Source of the DNA: Victivallales bacterium
GTDB lineage: Bacteria > Verrucomicrobiota > Lentisphaeria > Oligosphaerales > Oligosphaeraceae
DNA: 58,476 bases
Assembly (NCBI GenBank): GCA_017535315.1
Contig: JAFXUD010000032.1
Location: 1 to 58,476, forward strand
Direction: 5' to 3'
Shown here: positions 1 through 7,348 of the stretch, in pieces
Position numbering within the stretch: the first letter of the stretch is position 1
How the letters are laid out: each line of letters opens with the position of its first letter
Translations under genes and position numbers: made by a program
Notes under the pieces: model-generated
Databases searched by the model: none
Told to the model about the DNA's origin: nothing
The model's input: the letters and a program-made list of their open reading frames with translations, nothing else

Positions 1-10
1 CATAAAAGCG

Positions 11-62
11 TATTTGAGCATTGTCGCACATGCGTGCGAACGCTTCGCTCAATGCTCAAATA
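11..62. repeat. Inverted repeat with nested hairpin
   Basis: Thirteen bases at 11-23 (TATTTGAGCATTG) are repeated as the exact reverse complement at 50-62. The loop itself contains a second palindrome, TCGCAC (24-29) against GTGCGA (34-39). It could be a transcription terminator of a gene left of the window or an end of a mobile element; no T-run decides this. No gene is visible in 1-289. Confidence 0.5.
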
Positions 63-223
63 CTATTTATTCCATGACCGACATTGACAGAGTCCTGGGA
101 AAAGCCGGAGGTTTTCATGCCGTGGCTTCGAAAAGGAAAATTCCTTTCCAATTTCACGGCTTAGGCAACTTTATTTGAATCCACATATAGTGTGCCATTG
201 GCTCTGAAACCTGAAAATTTCAA

Positions 224-266
224 GGTGGCTCTCAAGCGTGAAAAGGGTGGCTCTCAAGCGTGAAAA
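224..266 (+). repeat. 22-bp direct duplication upstream of the HTH gene
   Basis: The string GGTGGCTCTCAAGCGTGAAAA occurs at 224 and again at 246, an exact 22-bp tandem step. It ends 10 bp before the AAAGGAGG ribosome binding site (276-283) of the gene at 290. It may be a duplicated operator or a replication slip. Confidence 0.6.
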
Positions 267-289
267 TATTCAGATAAAGGAGGCTCTGG

Positions 290-685
290 ATGAGACGCAA
301 AATTGAGAGACTCGAGAACGGCAACCTGCGGGTGACAGTGGGGTTCTGCTTCCGCAACCGCAGCAACAGCCGCAAGATCGTGTCGGGCGACGGAGAGGAC
401 GTCCAGATGGCGACCTCCGACACGCTGATGCTGGCGATTGCCAGGGGGCGGCGGTGGCAGCGGTACATCGACGAAGGGCGGTTCAAGAACGGCACGGAAC
501 TGGCCCATGCCATCGGGCGGGAGCCGGGCAAGGTGGCCTGGACGATGCGGTTGGCGATTCTCGCGCCCGACATCATCCACCGGATTCTCTCGGGCAACAT
601 CCCCCAGAACCTCACGCTGGAGAGGCTGCGAGTGCCGATTCCAGATCTCTGGGAAGAACAGCGCGCGATGCTGTTCGGAGAATAA
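290..685 (+). CDS. Mobile-element-associated HTH protein
   Basis: This 131-aa basic protein starts at an ATG six bases after an AAAGGAGG ribosome binding site. The middle (about residues 52-95) reads RGRRWQRYIDEGRFKNGTEL, followed by a helix-turn-helix-like segment and LAPDIIHRILSG. The C-terminus is LWEEQRAMLFGE. This layout (short beta-rich N-terminus, RWQ..I..G, HTH, LAPDI..IL.G, then a W-rich tail) is known from small proteins encoded beside site-specific recombinases and in integrated elements of many bacteria. Their exact role is not established; DNA binding is likely. No recombinase lies beside it here, so it appears orphaned. A second copy of its 3' end lies at 2750-2809, which suggests duplication or insertion in this block. 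Confidence 0.6.
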   Translation: MRRKIERLENGNLRVTVGFCFRNRSNSRKIVSGDGEDVQMATSDTLMLAIARGRRWQRYIDEGRFKNGTELAHAIGREPGKVAWTMRLAILAPDIIHRILSGNIPQNLTLERLRVPIPDLWEEQRAMLFGE

Positions 686-700
686 TCAGGTCGGATCGCA

Positions 701-731
701 GGCCGTCGGACAGTGATGTTCGGCGGCCTAT
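701..731 (+). terminator. Terminator of the HTH gene
   Basis: GGCCGTCG (701-708) pairs with CGGCGGCC (721-728) across a 12-base loop and is followed by a short T-rich stretch. It lies 15 bp after the stop of the HTH gene. A homologous hairpin follows the truncated copy at 2821-2854. Confidence 0.6.
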
Positions 732-813
732 TTGCTACAAGTCCAGTGCAACTTGAATGGTCATCCAGCTTTACATCACCAGCCGCATATCCCGAACATC
801 GCAACGTTGTGGG

Positions 814-1170
814 CTATTCCTCTGGGCAGGGATCAGGAAGTCCGAGATATTTAAAGTATAGATGCCCCCAGTCGCTCATGGCGTCAATCATCGAGGCACT
901 TGACTGCCCAAGTTCCGTCAGCGAGTACTCTGTCTTTGGCGGAATCACGGGGAAAAGCTGTCGGTTCACCACACCATCGGCCTCCATTTCGCGCAGCTGC
1001 TGGCTGAGCATTTTCGCGGTCGCCTGCGGAATGGCCTTCTGGAGTTCGCTGAAGCGCATGACACCCGCCCTCTTCAGATGCCAGACGATGATCGCCTTGT
1101 ATTTTCCGCCGAGCACCCCGAGGGTTGCCTCGACAGAGCAGTGCCATTTCATTGCCTTTTGCTTGTCCAT
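814..1170 (-). CDS. HxlR-family transcriptional regulator
   Basis: The 118-aa protein is a complete HxlR-type winged-helix regulator. It has the family's early Cys (C11, in KWHCSVEATLGVLGGKYKA), then the recognition helix region RFSELQKAIPQATAKMLSQQ, then L.EME.DGVVNRQ and the wing segment PKTEYSLTELG. HxlR proteins bind DNA as dimers and often sense electrophiles or oxidants through cysteines. The gene is divergent from a flavodoxin/flavin-reductase pair, so control of that pair is the natural inference. The minus-strand promoter at 1229-1256 fits its start. The ribosome binding site before the ATG is weak. Confidence 0.88.
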   Translation of the reverse strand: MDKQKAMKWHCSVEATLGVLGGKYKAIIVWHLKRAGVMRFSELQKAIPQATAKMLSQQLREMEADGVVNRQLFPVIPPKTEYSLTELGQSSASMIDAMSDWGHLYFKYLGLPDPCPEE

Positions 1171-1228
1171 GTCTTTATGTTCCCGTTGAAGCCCAAGGTA
1201 ATTGCCTTTCTAATTTGAATCAAAATAT

Positions 1229-1256
1229 AATATACTGTTCTAAACGTTTTTTTCAA
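1229..1256 (-). promoter_or_regulatory. Promoter for the HxlR gene
   Basis: On the minus strand TTGAAA (1251-1256) and TATATT (1229-1234) are separated by 16 bases. The same -10 hexamer and spacing recur before tRNA-Pro, btuB and queF. The divergent intergenic region also carries AT-rich AGTATA half-sites around 1268-1302 that could be HxlR operators. Confidence 0.6.
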
Positions 1257-1329
1257 ACCAGACAGTAATATACTTACTTTTTAGTATATATAATACATGA
1301 TTGTAACTATAATTTTTTTATAAACTTAC

Positions 1330-1357
1330 TTGATGTTTTGCAAATAGTGGTTAAATT
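1330..1357 (+). promoter_or_regulatory. Candidate promoter for the flavodoxin operon
   Basis: TTGATG (1330-1335) and TAAATT (1352-1357) are 16 bases apart, 81 bp upstream of the flavodoxin start. The -10 is a weaker match to the local consensus. Confidence 0.4.
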
Positions 1358-1438
1358 AATACGCGAAACGAAATATCGAGCCATTTTCTACTTGCTTTGG
1401 AAGGCGGGCCATTCCCGTTCATCGCATGGAGGTAAACC

Positions 1439-2095
1439 ATGAAAGCCATCATCATCGCCACATCCATCGTCACCGTCCTGCTTGTCGCGCTTGCAGGGTG
1501 CAGATTGTTTTCCAGACGTCGCGAACCTGCCACAATTGCCTTCGCAGGCATAGTGCCCGGCAAGGCGGCTGTGGTCTATTATTCGCAGTCCAAAGTCCAG
1601 AACACGGCTCTTGTCGCCAAATGGATACAGAAGCATGTCGGAGGCGAGCTGGTTGCCATCGAGCCTGTGGAACCTTATCCTGAGGCATATTCGCAGACTT
1701 TGAAAGTTGCCGACAAGGAACATGCGGACGGCGTTGAAAGGGAAATCAAGCCTGTTTCCATTCCAGAAGACTGCGAGGTGGTCTTTATCGGCTCGCCAAT
1801 CTGGTACGGCACATTTGCGCCGCCTGTCGCCACATTCCTCAAGGGCAATCCGCTATCAGGCAGGACCGTCGTGCCGTTCTGCACGCATGGCGGTGGCGGC
1901 GCGGGGCATTTCGAACAGGATGTGAGGGTCGCCTGTCCCGAGGCCAAGGTGCTGCCAGGTTTTGCCGCACGCGGCTCCAACCAGATTGAGCGTCGTCTGG
2001 GCAGCGGGGTGGAGGCACACCATACTGAGAACGACGTGGTCGCCTGGCTCAACGGGATTTTTGGCGGTGATGGACTTGGCCATCTTCCGCAGTAA
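1439..2095 (+). CDS. Flavodoxin-family lipoprotein
   Basis: The 218-aa protein starts after a GGAGGT site at 1428-1433. It begins with a lipoprotein signal peptide (hydrophobic residues 4-18, lipobox LAGC with C21). The mature part is a flavodoxin-like fold: the FMN phosphate loop region is AVVYYSQSKVQNTALVAKW, the second loop is IGSPIWYGTFAPPVATFL, and the third is FCTHGGGGAGHF. Long-chain flavodoxin relatives of this type are stand-alone FMN oxidoreductases. A lipid-anchored, extracytoplasmic version is less usual. It is followed after 30 bp by a flavin reductase, so the two probably form a redox pair under HxlR control. The substrate cannot be deduced. Confidence 0.8.
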   Translation: MKAIIIATSIVTVLLVALAGCRLFSRRREPATIAFAGIVPGKAAVVYYSQSKVQNTALVAKWIQKHVGGELVAIEPVEPYPEAYSQTLKVADKEHADGVEREIKPVSIPEDCEVVFIGSPIWYGTFAPPVATFLKGNPLSGRTVVPFCTHGGGGAGHFEQDVRVACPEAKVLPGFAARGSNQIERRLGSGVEAHHTENDVVAWLNGIFGGDGLGHLPQ

Positions 2096-2125
2096 CAGAA
2101 AGCAAACTACAAGGAGCAATTGAAA

Positions 2126-2698
2126 ATGAAGAAGAATCTTGGAGTGGTCCAGGCGGTCTTTCCGATGCCGGTGCTGATGGTCGCCGCATACGATGAGGCG
2201 GGAAAGGTCAATGTCATGAACGCCGCCTGGGGGATGATCTGCAATTCGGACCGCATCGCGCTGTTCATCGACGAGGATCATAAGACCACGCAGAACCTGC
2301 TGAAAAGCAAGGCGTTCACCGTGAGCCTCGCAGACCGCGCACACATGGACGTGGCCGATTTCTTCGGCATCGCGTCGGGGAACAAGATGCCCGACAAGTT
2401 CGAGCGGACTGGCTACACCGCGACCAGAAGCGCCTTCGTGAACGCCCCTGTCATCGAAGAATTCCCCGTGGTGATGGAATGCGAACTGGCCGAGGTCGTG
2501 CAGAACGACAGCTTCTACTGCATTGTCGGCAAGATCGTGAACACGGCGGTCGAGGAGGCCGTTCTCGACGAGAAGGGGAAAGTGGCCCCCGACAGGCTGG
2601 AAGCACTGGTTTTCGACCAGTTCCAGCACGGCTACTATGTCGTGGGCGAGAAGGTCGGCAAGGCCTGGAATGCCGGAGCCGCACTCATGAAGAAATGA
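2126..2698 (+). CDS. Flavin reductase (flavoredoxin) family protein
   Basis: The 190-aa protein belongs to the FMN-binding split-barrel flavin reductase/flavoredoxin family. Diagnostic stretches are PMPVLMVAAYDEAGKVNVMN near the N-terminus, the core SLADRAHMDVADFFGIASG, and FPVVMECELAEVVQNDSFYC. Two ATGs are available at 2120 and 2126. The AAGGAG site at 2111-2116 is only 3 bases from the first but 9 from the second, so 2126 is chosen. It should use NAD(P)H or a protein partner to reduce flavin, perhaps feeding the flavodoxin upstream; direct coupling is inference. The stop is followed by the remnant HTH copy. Confidence 0.82.
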   Translation: MKKNLGVVQAVFPMPVLMVAAYDEAGKVNVMNAAWGMICNSDRIALFIDEDHKTTQNLLKSKAFTVSLADRAHMDVADFFGIASGNKMPDKFERTGYTATRSAFVNAPVIEEFPVVMECELAEVVQNDSFYCIVGKIVNTAVEEAVLDEKGKVAPDRLEALVFDQFQHGYYVVGEKVGKAWNAGAALMKK

Positions 2699-2749
2699 AC
2701 CATTAAAGGAGTTTGCTCAGGCAAGGGCAATCAACCAGCCGAATGTTTC

Positions 2750-2809
2750 CGTGCGCCGCTCCTTGGCCTCTGGGAAGAACAGCGCACGATGCTGCTGGAG
2801 AACGAATAG
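2750..2809 (+). pseudogene. Truncated 3' end of a second HTH-protein gene
   Basis: One reading frame here gives RAPLLGLWEEQRTMLLENE followed by TAG, closely matching the C-terminus RVPIPDLWEEQRAMLFGE of the gene at 290-685. The similarity continues past the stop into the terminator. Nothing upstream of 2750 resembles the rest of the gene, so this is a remnant. Confidence 0.65.
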
Positions 2810-2820
2810 GTCGAACACGG

Positions 2821-2854
2821 GCCGCCGGATGTGATATTCGGCGGCTCAATTTTT
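2821..2854 (+). terminator. Terminator after the remnant HTH copy
   Basis: GCCGCCG (2821-2827) pairs with CGGCGGC (2839-2845), followed by TTTTT. It is homologous to the hairpin at 701-731 and could end transcription of the flavodoxin/flavin-reductase operon. Confidence 0.65.
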
Positions 2855-3627
2855 GCCCCCAACCGCCGATTTGTAAAAGACCGCGTTTTACATCTCATAT
2901 CTCTAATTTGAGGTTTGAAATCTTCTCCGACTGCACCTCAAAATCATCGGCTGTTCTTCTGCGGAGAAGATTTTTATCGCCTTTCTCTTGATATCCATGC
3001 AACGCTATTCAAGAAAAAAGCGGAGAATAGCGGCGTCTTGAGGCGGAAAATGTCGAGTTAGGGGAAAAGTCGGCGGTCTTTTCAAACGGAGAAAATCGGC
3101 GGGAAAACGTCTGGAGAAGCGTCCGAAACGGCCTTTTCTCCCTTCTCCGCAGGGGAATCACTGGAAACGGAGAATCCGCACAAGTGCCGCAGTTTGAGGA
3201 GGTTGGCAGAAACGAAACAGCCCGCCAATGGGTAAGCCATTGACGGGCTATGGGAAAAACGATGGTCGAGGTGGCGGGGATTTTTACAAATCATTCTCAC
3301 CTGCTAAGCGGAAGTCCTACCCCTAAATCGACCTGTTTTCACGATTCTATTTTAGTTCCAACTCACTGTATTTCAAGATGTAGCAGTATTTCCAAGTGTT
3401 ATTAAATCCTGATTCCACCATCCCCCGTCAAGAGAATGATGAAGTCGAAAAACACGGCTTCAAGATGATCATTGTGGAGAAACAGTCCAAATTACAGCAA
3501 ATGCAGAGGTTCTCCAATGTTTACGCATCTATAATTCTTAAAAATCGTCAAATCGAATGGTTTTTCGTCCAAAATATGCTACATTATGGACGGAAACAAG
3601 ATTGAGTGGACGAAAAGGAAACGCATC
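2855..3627. other. Intergenic stretch with one hairpin, no gene recognised
   Basis: No convincing gene is seen in about 770 bases. The one clear structure is an inverted repeat at 3219-3249: AGCCCGCCAATGG faces CCATTGACGGGCT with one bulge, a strong hairpin without a T-run. A 69-codon open frame at 3396-3605 has no ribosome binding site and no recognisable content. The region is probably decayed accessory DNA between the redox cassette and the Fic gene. Confidence 0.5.
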
Positions 3628-4689
3628 ATGAGAACCTTCGACTACGAAAAACTGGCCGAACTCCATTGGGACAACGAGGAGCTCAGGCACGTCGCGAAAA
3701 TCCACGAATACAAGGGACGGCTTACTGCGTTTGCCGACCGCAATTCGAAAGAGGCATTGCGTCTGGTGGAAATCGCGAAGATACAGAGCACGGAATCCTC
3801 CAATCGGCTGGAGGGGATTGTCACGACCTCGACAAGACTGCGGCAGCTTGTTCAGCAGAAAACTGTCCCGCGCAGCAGAAGCGAGCGCGAAATCGTGGGA
3901 TACAGGGATGTCCTGAACACCATCCACGAGAGCCACGAATACATTCCCATCAGGCCGTCGTACATCCTGCAGCTGCACCGTGACCTGATGAAGCCTGCAG
4001 GCCTTTCATACGGCGGGCATTTCAAGAATGTCCAGAACTACATCAGCGAGACGAGGGAGGACGGGACTGTCGTGACCAGATTCACCCCTGTTGCGCCATA
4101 CGAGACGGAGAGCGCCATTGAGGCGATATGCGCCAGCTACAGGCGAACCCTGGCAATGGAGACTGTCGATCCGCTAATTCTGATTCCCGTCTTCGTCTGC
4201 GACTTCCTGTGCATCCATCCCTTCAACGACGGCAACGGCAGGATGAGCCGTCTGCTGACTCTGCTGATGCTCTACCAGAATGGATACGATGTCGGGAAGT
4301 ACGTCAGCATAGAAGCGCAGATTGCCAAAGCCAAAGACGCTTATTATGATGCGCTCCAGGCCGTCAGTGAAGGCTGGCAGGTCGGACGGAACGACGTGAA
4401 GCCCTTCATCAGATATATGCTCCAGGTCATATTGTCCTGCTATGTTGAGTTTGAGTCGCGAGCCGACATTATCGGGGGAGCTGACCACTCCGCGTATGAT
4501 GTCGTTCTCGCGTATGTCAAGTCCAAGGTCGGGCGTTTCCGCGGCACTGACGCCATTGAGGCCTGTTCGTCCGCTGGACGTTCCGCCGTTCTGGCTAGCC
4601 TGAAGAAACTGGCGGAGGAAGGTGTCATACGAAAGGAAGGCGTTGGCCGAGCCACCTTCTATGTCCGCAATGACGATTCAGCGGATTAA
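3628..4689 (+). CDS. Fic family protein (AMPylase-type)
   Basis: The 353-aa protein carries the Fic catalytic motif HPFNDGNGR beginning at H197, complete for a nucleotidyl (usually AMP) transferase. An N-terminal Fic_N-type region contains SNRLEG at residues 58-63, matching the inhibitory-helix consensus [S/T]xxxE[G/N], so this is an N-terminally self-inhibited (class II) Fic protein that needs no separate antitoxin. The C-terminus (about 285-350) is a winged-helix domain ending RKEGVGRATFYVRN. The ATG at 3628 follows AAGGAA by 7 bases; an in-frame ATG at 3586 has no ribosome binding site. Chromosomal Fic-HTH proteins are widespread and their targets are mostly unknown. Confidence 0.9.
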   Translation: MRTFDYEKLAELHWDNEELRHVAKIHEYKGRLTAFADRNSKEALRLVEIAKIQSTESSNRLEGIVTTSTRLRQLVQQKTVPRSRSEREIVGYRDVLNTIHESHEYIPIRPSYILQLHRDLMKPAGLSYGGHFKNVQNYISETREDGTVVTRFTPVAPYETESAIEAICASYRRTLAMETVDPLILIPVFVCDFLCIHPFNDGNGRMSRLLTLLMLYQNGYDVGKYVSIEAQIAKAKDAYYDALQAVSEGWQVGRNDVKPFIRYMLQVILSCYVEFESRADIIGGADHSAYDVVLAYVKSKVGRFRGTDAIEACSSAGRSAVLASLKKLAEEGVIRKEGVGRATFYVRNDDSAD

Positions 4690-4879
4690 TCGTTGATTTG
4701 CGAAAACGTCCTGTTCTCCTGGAATGGATCCGACATCCTACGTCAAATGAGATGATTGTTTGTCCAAATAACGAATCGGGAAGCACTTTGCAAAACGCCT
4801 GCTCATTCGATGCCCAATTGGAGTCTGCGGAGTTCTTTGGCTAGTGATTCCCCAAAAGATTTTTCAGGAGATCAAGGTA

Positions 4880-6184
4880 ATGAAACATTCAATAGAAAAA
4901 AGAGATGAGGCCATTCAACTCAGAAGATCGGGAAAGACTGCAAGGGAAATATCATCCCAGACAGGAATCGGCATGACAACCTTGAAGGAATGGTTCAGGG
5001 AGGAAGAGATAAATCGCCTTCCCAAGGGGAAGTGGCGTACAGAGGAAGAACAAAAAGCCATCGTCAACGAGTATCTTGAAAGCCATTCACCGAAGGCAAT
5101 CAAGGAAAAGTACGGAATCGGCAAGACGACATTGTACCGTTGGAAGAAGAATCGCACAGTTGTCGCCAGAACTCATTCCGGATTGAAATACACCGCGGCG
5201 GACATCCAGAAGATGAAACGGCAGATCAAAAGCGACACGGTTTACAGGCAAATAGTCGAGGCCTGCAATTGCCTGCCCTCGTCGCCGATGAAAGAGCGTG
5301 TCCTTGAAATTGAACGGCTGAAGGACCGCTTCACAATCTATTCCCTTTGCAAGGTTCTTAAAGTCTCACACGAATCATACTATCGCATTTCCGCATCGTT
5401 GCGAGAAGAAAGCAAAACGCAATTTGAAATCAACGACCAGAATCTGATTCCGCGCATCCACTACGAGTTCAAGGAAAGCGGTGAACGCTTTGCCGCGCCG
5501 ATGATCGCCCTCAAGTTGAAGGAAAAGGGAATCATCGTCTCCAAAGAGCATGTCCGCAGGCTGATGAAACAGGAGGGTCTGGTCAGCAAGCAATTCAGGC
5601 CTCGCTGCCATGGGAACACGACATGCAGGAAATACAATTACAGACGCAACAGGCTGAGACGCAACTTTACACAGTCAAAGCCAAATGCTTTCTGGGTCAG
5701 CGACATCACCTACGCCCGCGTCAACAAGGAGTTCTATGCCATCTGCACGATTCTCGACCTCTTCTCCCGAAAAACAGTTGGCTGGGGAATAGCGTCGGAG
5801 AACAACTGCGAACTGGTGTCCAGAACGTTCCAGCAGGCATTTGAAGATCGCGGACATCCGGAAGGACTGACATTCCACAGCGACCAGGGGGCACAATACA
5901 CTGCGTATGATTTCAGAAAACTGCTGAGGGACCTGAACGTGCGCCAGTCATTGTCAAATCCGGGGACTCCCCATGACAACGCGGTCGCGGAATCCTTCTT
6001 CAGCACCTTCAAGCGCGAGGAACTGTCCCATAACTGCTACCATAGCCTTGAGGAACTTGAAAAGACCGTGGCGGATTATATCGACTTCTACAACCATAAA
6101 CGCCCGCACCGAAAACTGAAATTGCGGACTCCCGACCAATGTGAACTGGAATATTCAAGGCGGGAGGCGAAAGATGCTGAATGA
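4880..6184 (+). CDS. IS3-family transposase, single fused ORF
   Basis: The 434-aa protein has two helix-turn-helix segments at the N-terminus (about 8-35 and 48-85), an IS3 OrfB-type HTH_21 region, and an integrase core with D275 (WVSDIT), D335 (FHSDQG) and E371 (NAVAESFF). The second and third acidic residues are 35 apart, the DD(35)E spacing of IS3. In IS3 elements OrfA and OrfB are normally joined by a -1 frameshift; here both parts are in one open frame. The start is the ATG at 4880 after CAGGAG; a GTG at 4844 is in frame but less likely. I could not identify terminal inverted repeats, so the element limits are not assigned. It ends 73 bp from the 3' end of tRNA-Pro. Confidence 0.92.
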   Translation: MKHSIEKRDEAIQLRRSGKTAREISSQTGIGMTTLKEWFREEEINRLPKGKWRTEEEQKAIVNEYLESHSPKAIKEKYGIGKTTLYRWKKNRTVVARTHSGLKYTAADIQKMKRQIKSDTVYRQIVEACNCLPSSPMKERVLEIERLKDRFTIYSLCKVLKVSHESYYRISASLREESKTQFEINDQNLIPRIHYEFKESGERFAAPMIALKLKEKGIIVSKEHVRRLMKQEGLVSKQFRPRCHGNTTCRKYNYRRNRLRRNFTQSKPNAFWVSDITYARVNKEFYAICTILDLFSRKTVGWGIASENNCELVSRTFQQAFEDRGHPEGLTFHSDQGAQYTAYDFRKLLRDLNVRQSLSNPGTPHDNAVAESFFSTFKREELSHNCYHSLEELEKTVADYIDFYNHKRPHRKLKLRTPDQCELEYSRREAKDAE

Positions 6185-6196
6185 TGGGGTGATACC

Positions 6197-6244
6197 AAAA
6201 AGCGACTTTCGGGAAGGGACCGCAAGGTCTGTACCGAAAGTCGC
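6197..6244 (-). terminator. Rho-independent terminator of tRNA-Pro
   Basis: An 11-bp perfect stem (6202-6212 with 6234-6244) has an inner GACC/GGTC pairing. Read on the minus strand it is followed by TTTTTGG. It lies 12 bp beyond the tRNA 3' end. Confidence 0.85.
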
Positions 6245-6256
6245 AGCAATTGCAGC

Positions 6257-6335
6257 TGGTCGGGGCGGAGAGATTCGAACTCTCGACCTACTGCTCCCAA
6301 AGCAGTCGCGCTAAACCAGGCTGCGCTACGCCCCG
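6257..6335 (-). tRNA. tRNA-Pro (anticodon TGG)
   Basis: On the minus strand the gene starts CGGGGCG and ends CGCCCCG, a perfect 7-bp acceptor stem. It has D-arm GCGC..GCGC, an anticodon stem-loop ACTGC-TTTGGGA-GCAGT with anticodon TGG, a 5-base variable loop and a T-arm GAGAG-TTCGAAT-CTCTC. The discriminator A and CCA are encoded at 6260-6257. The tRNA 3' end faces the accessory block at 1-6.2 kb, a typical arrangement for integration at a tRNA, though no duplicated att sequence was identified. Confidence 0.97.
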
Positions 6336-6344
6336 TTTTTTACT

Positions 6345-6372
6345 AATATAAGCAGGAGGGGGAAAAATACAA
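6345..6372 (-). promoter_or_regulatory. Promoter of tRNA-Pro
   Basis: On the minus strand TTGTAT (6367-6372) and TATATT (6345-6350) are separated by 16 bases and place the start a few bases before the mature tRNA 5' end. Confidence 0.75.
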
Positions 6373-6484
6373 GTCCATCAGGTTGAAAAAGAGTGAAATC
6401 TTGGGAATGGGGGTAACATGTCACCACAGATTGAAGGCGTAATAGAAAAACACTAATAAGACCCGATGAGATGAAAAGGAGAAT

Positions 6485-7348
6485 TTACAAACCTTGTGTT
6501 TCAAGGAGCGTTTTTTTCAACAGTTCCACAAATTGAGGGATGCGAGGGCCTGGGACAACGGCACACTGATCGGTGATGATGGAGATGTGGTTGTCGCGGA
6601 CGGCAGGCAGATCTGGGAGCGTTCGTCTCCAATCTGCAATGGCGGCCTCAATCTGCGATTCGTCCAAATCGTGCCGCAACTCGATGATGCGGTCGGGATT
6701 CAGTTGAATGATGCTTTCTGCATTGAGAGTGGGAAAGGCGGCGATGGCCTTTTCGGGTACCAGTTCACAGCCGAGGGATTCAACCAGTCTGCTGAAATAT
6801 CCATCGTTTGATGCAACCGTGAGACTCTGGATTCCGCTACCGACATCGCGCCATATTACCATCAGGATGCGCTGTTTCGATACAGTCGGCTTACTTGGTG
6901 CCAATGCTTTCAGCGTATTGTCTTTTAGGGCCTTCCCCTCTGCGTTACGTCCAAGGGCATTGCCGATGATCTCGAAGGAATCGAGCACCTCATCAAGGGT
7001 GTTTCCATCAACGTAGAGGACAGGGAGGTCTAGTGCCTCCAGACGGTGTCCGATGTCGGCGCCGCTACGCTGGAGGACGACACAAGTTGGCTTCAAGGCG
7101 ACAACGCCTTCGATATCAGGGTCAATGAGGCCTCCAACTTTTGGCAAAGAAACGACTTCGGGTGGGTAGGTGCAGAATTTGGATACACCTACCACGTTTT
7201 TGCCGAGGCCTATGGCAAACAGCGTTTCAGTAGTGGCAGGTGCAAAGGAGACAATCCTGCTATTATCGAAACGCTGTTGCCCATCCTGTCGGGGGGAACA
7301 TCCCCACAACAGGAAAACAAGCACACTAATGAAAATAAAAAGCCTCAT
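6485..7348 (-). CDS. btuF: Cobalamin ABC-transporter substrate-binding lipoprotein (BtuF-like)
   Basis: The 287-aa protein has a lipoprotein signal (LLWGC, C17) and the periplasmic binding-protein fold of the BtuF/FhuD class. It opens with RIVSFAPATTETLFAIGLG and contains VGVSKFCTYPPEV and IEGVVALKPTCVV, all standard for B12/iron-chelate binders. It would capture cobalamin at the inner membrane and pass it to a BtuCD permease. The ATG overlaps the stop codon of the receptor gene upstream (TAATG), and both lie behind a cobalamin riboswitch, which makes B12 the favoured ligand. No ATPase gene is nearby; a BtuC-type permease is at 15.4-16.4 kb. Confidence 0.88.
   Translation of the reverse strand: MRLFIFISVLVFLLWGCSPRQDGQQRFDNSRIVSFAPATTETLFAIGLGKNVVGVSKFCTYPPEVVSLPKVGGLIDPDIEGVVALKPTCVVLQRSGADIGHRLEALDLPVLYVDGNTLDEVLDSFEIIGNALGRNAEGKALKDNTLKALAPSKPTVSKQRILMVIWRDVGSGIQSLTVASNDGYFSRLVESLGCELVPEKAIAAFPTLNAESIIQLNPDRIIELRHDLDESQIEAAIADWRRTLPDLPAVRDNHISIITDQCAVVPGPRIPQFVELLKKTLLETQGL

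Noticed and set aside
3219-3310. Degenerate tRNA 3' end at GGTCGAGGTGGCGGGGATTT
   Set aside because: It resembles a reversed tRNA T-arm, but no acceptor or anticodon stem can be built. Left as plain intergenic DNA.
3396-3605. 69-codon open frame upstream of the Fic gene
   Set aside because: No ribosome binding site, no motif, and it overlaps the promoter region of the Fic gene. It could be a decayed gene but nothing supports it.
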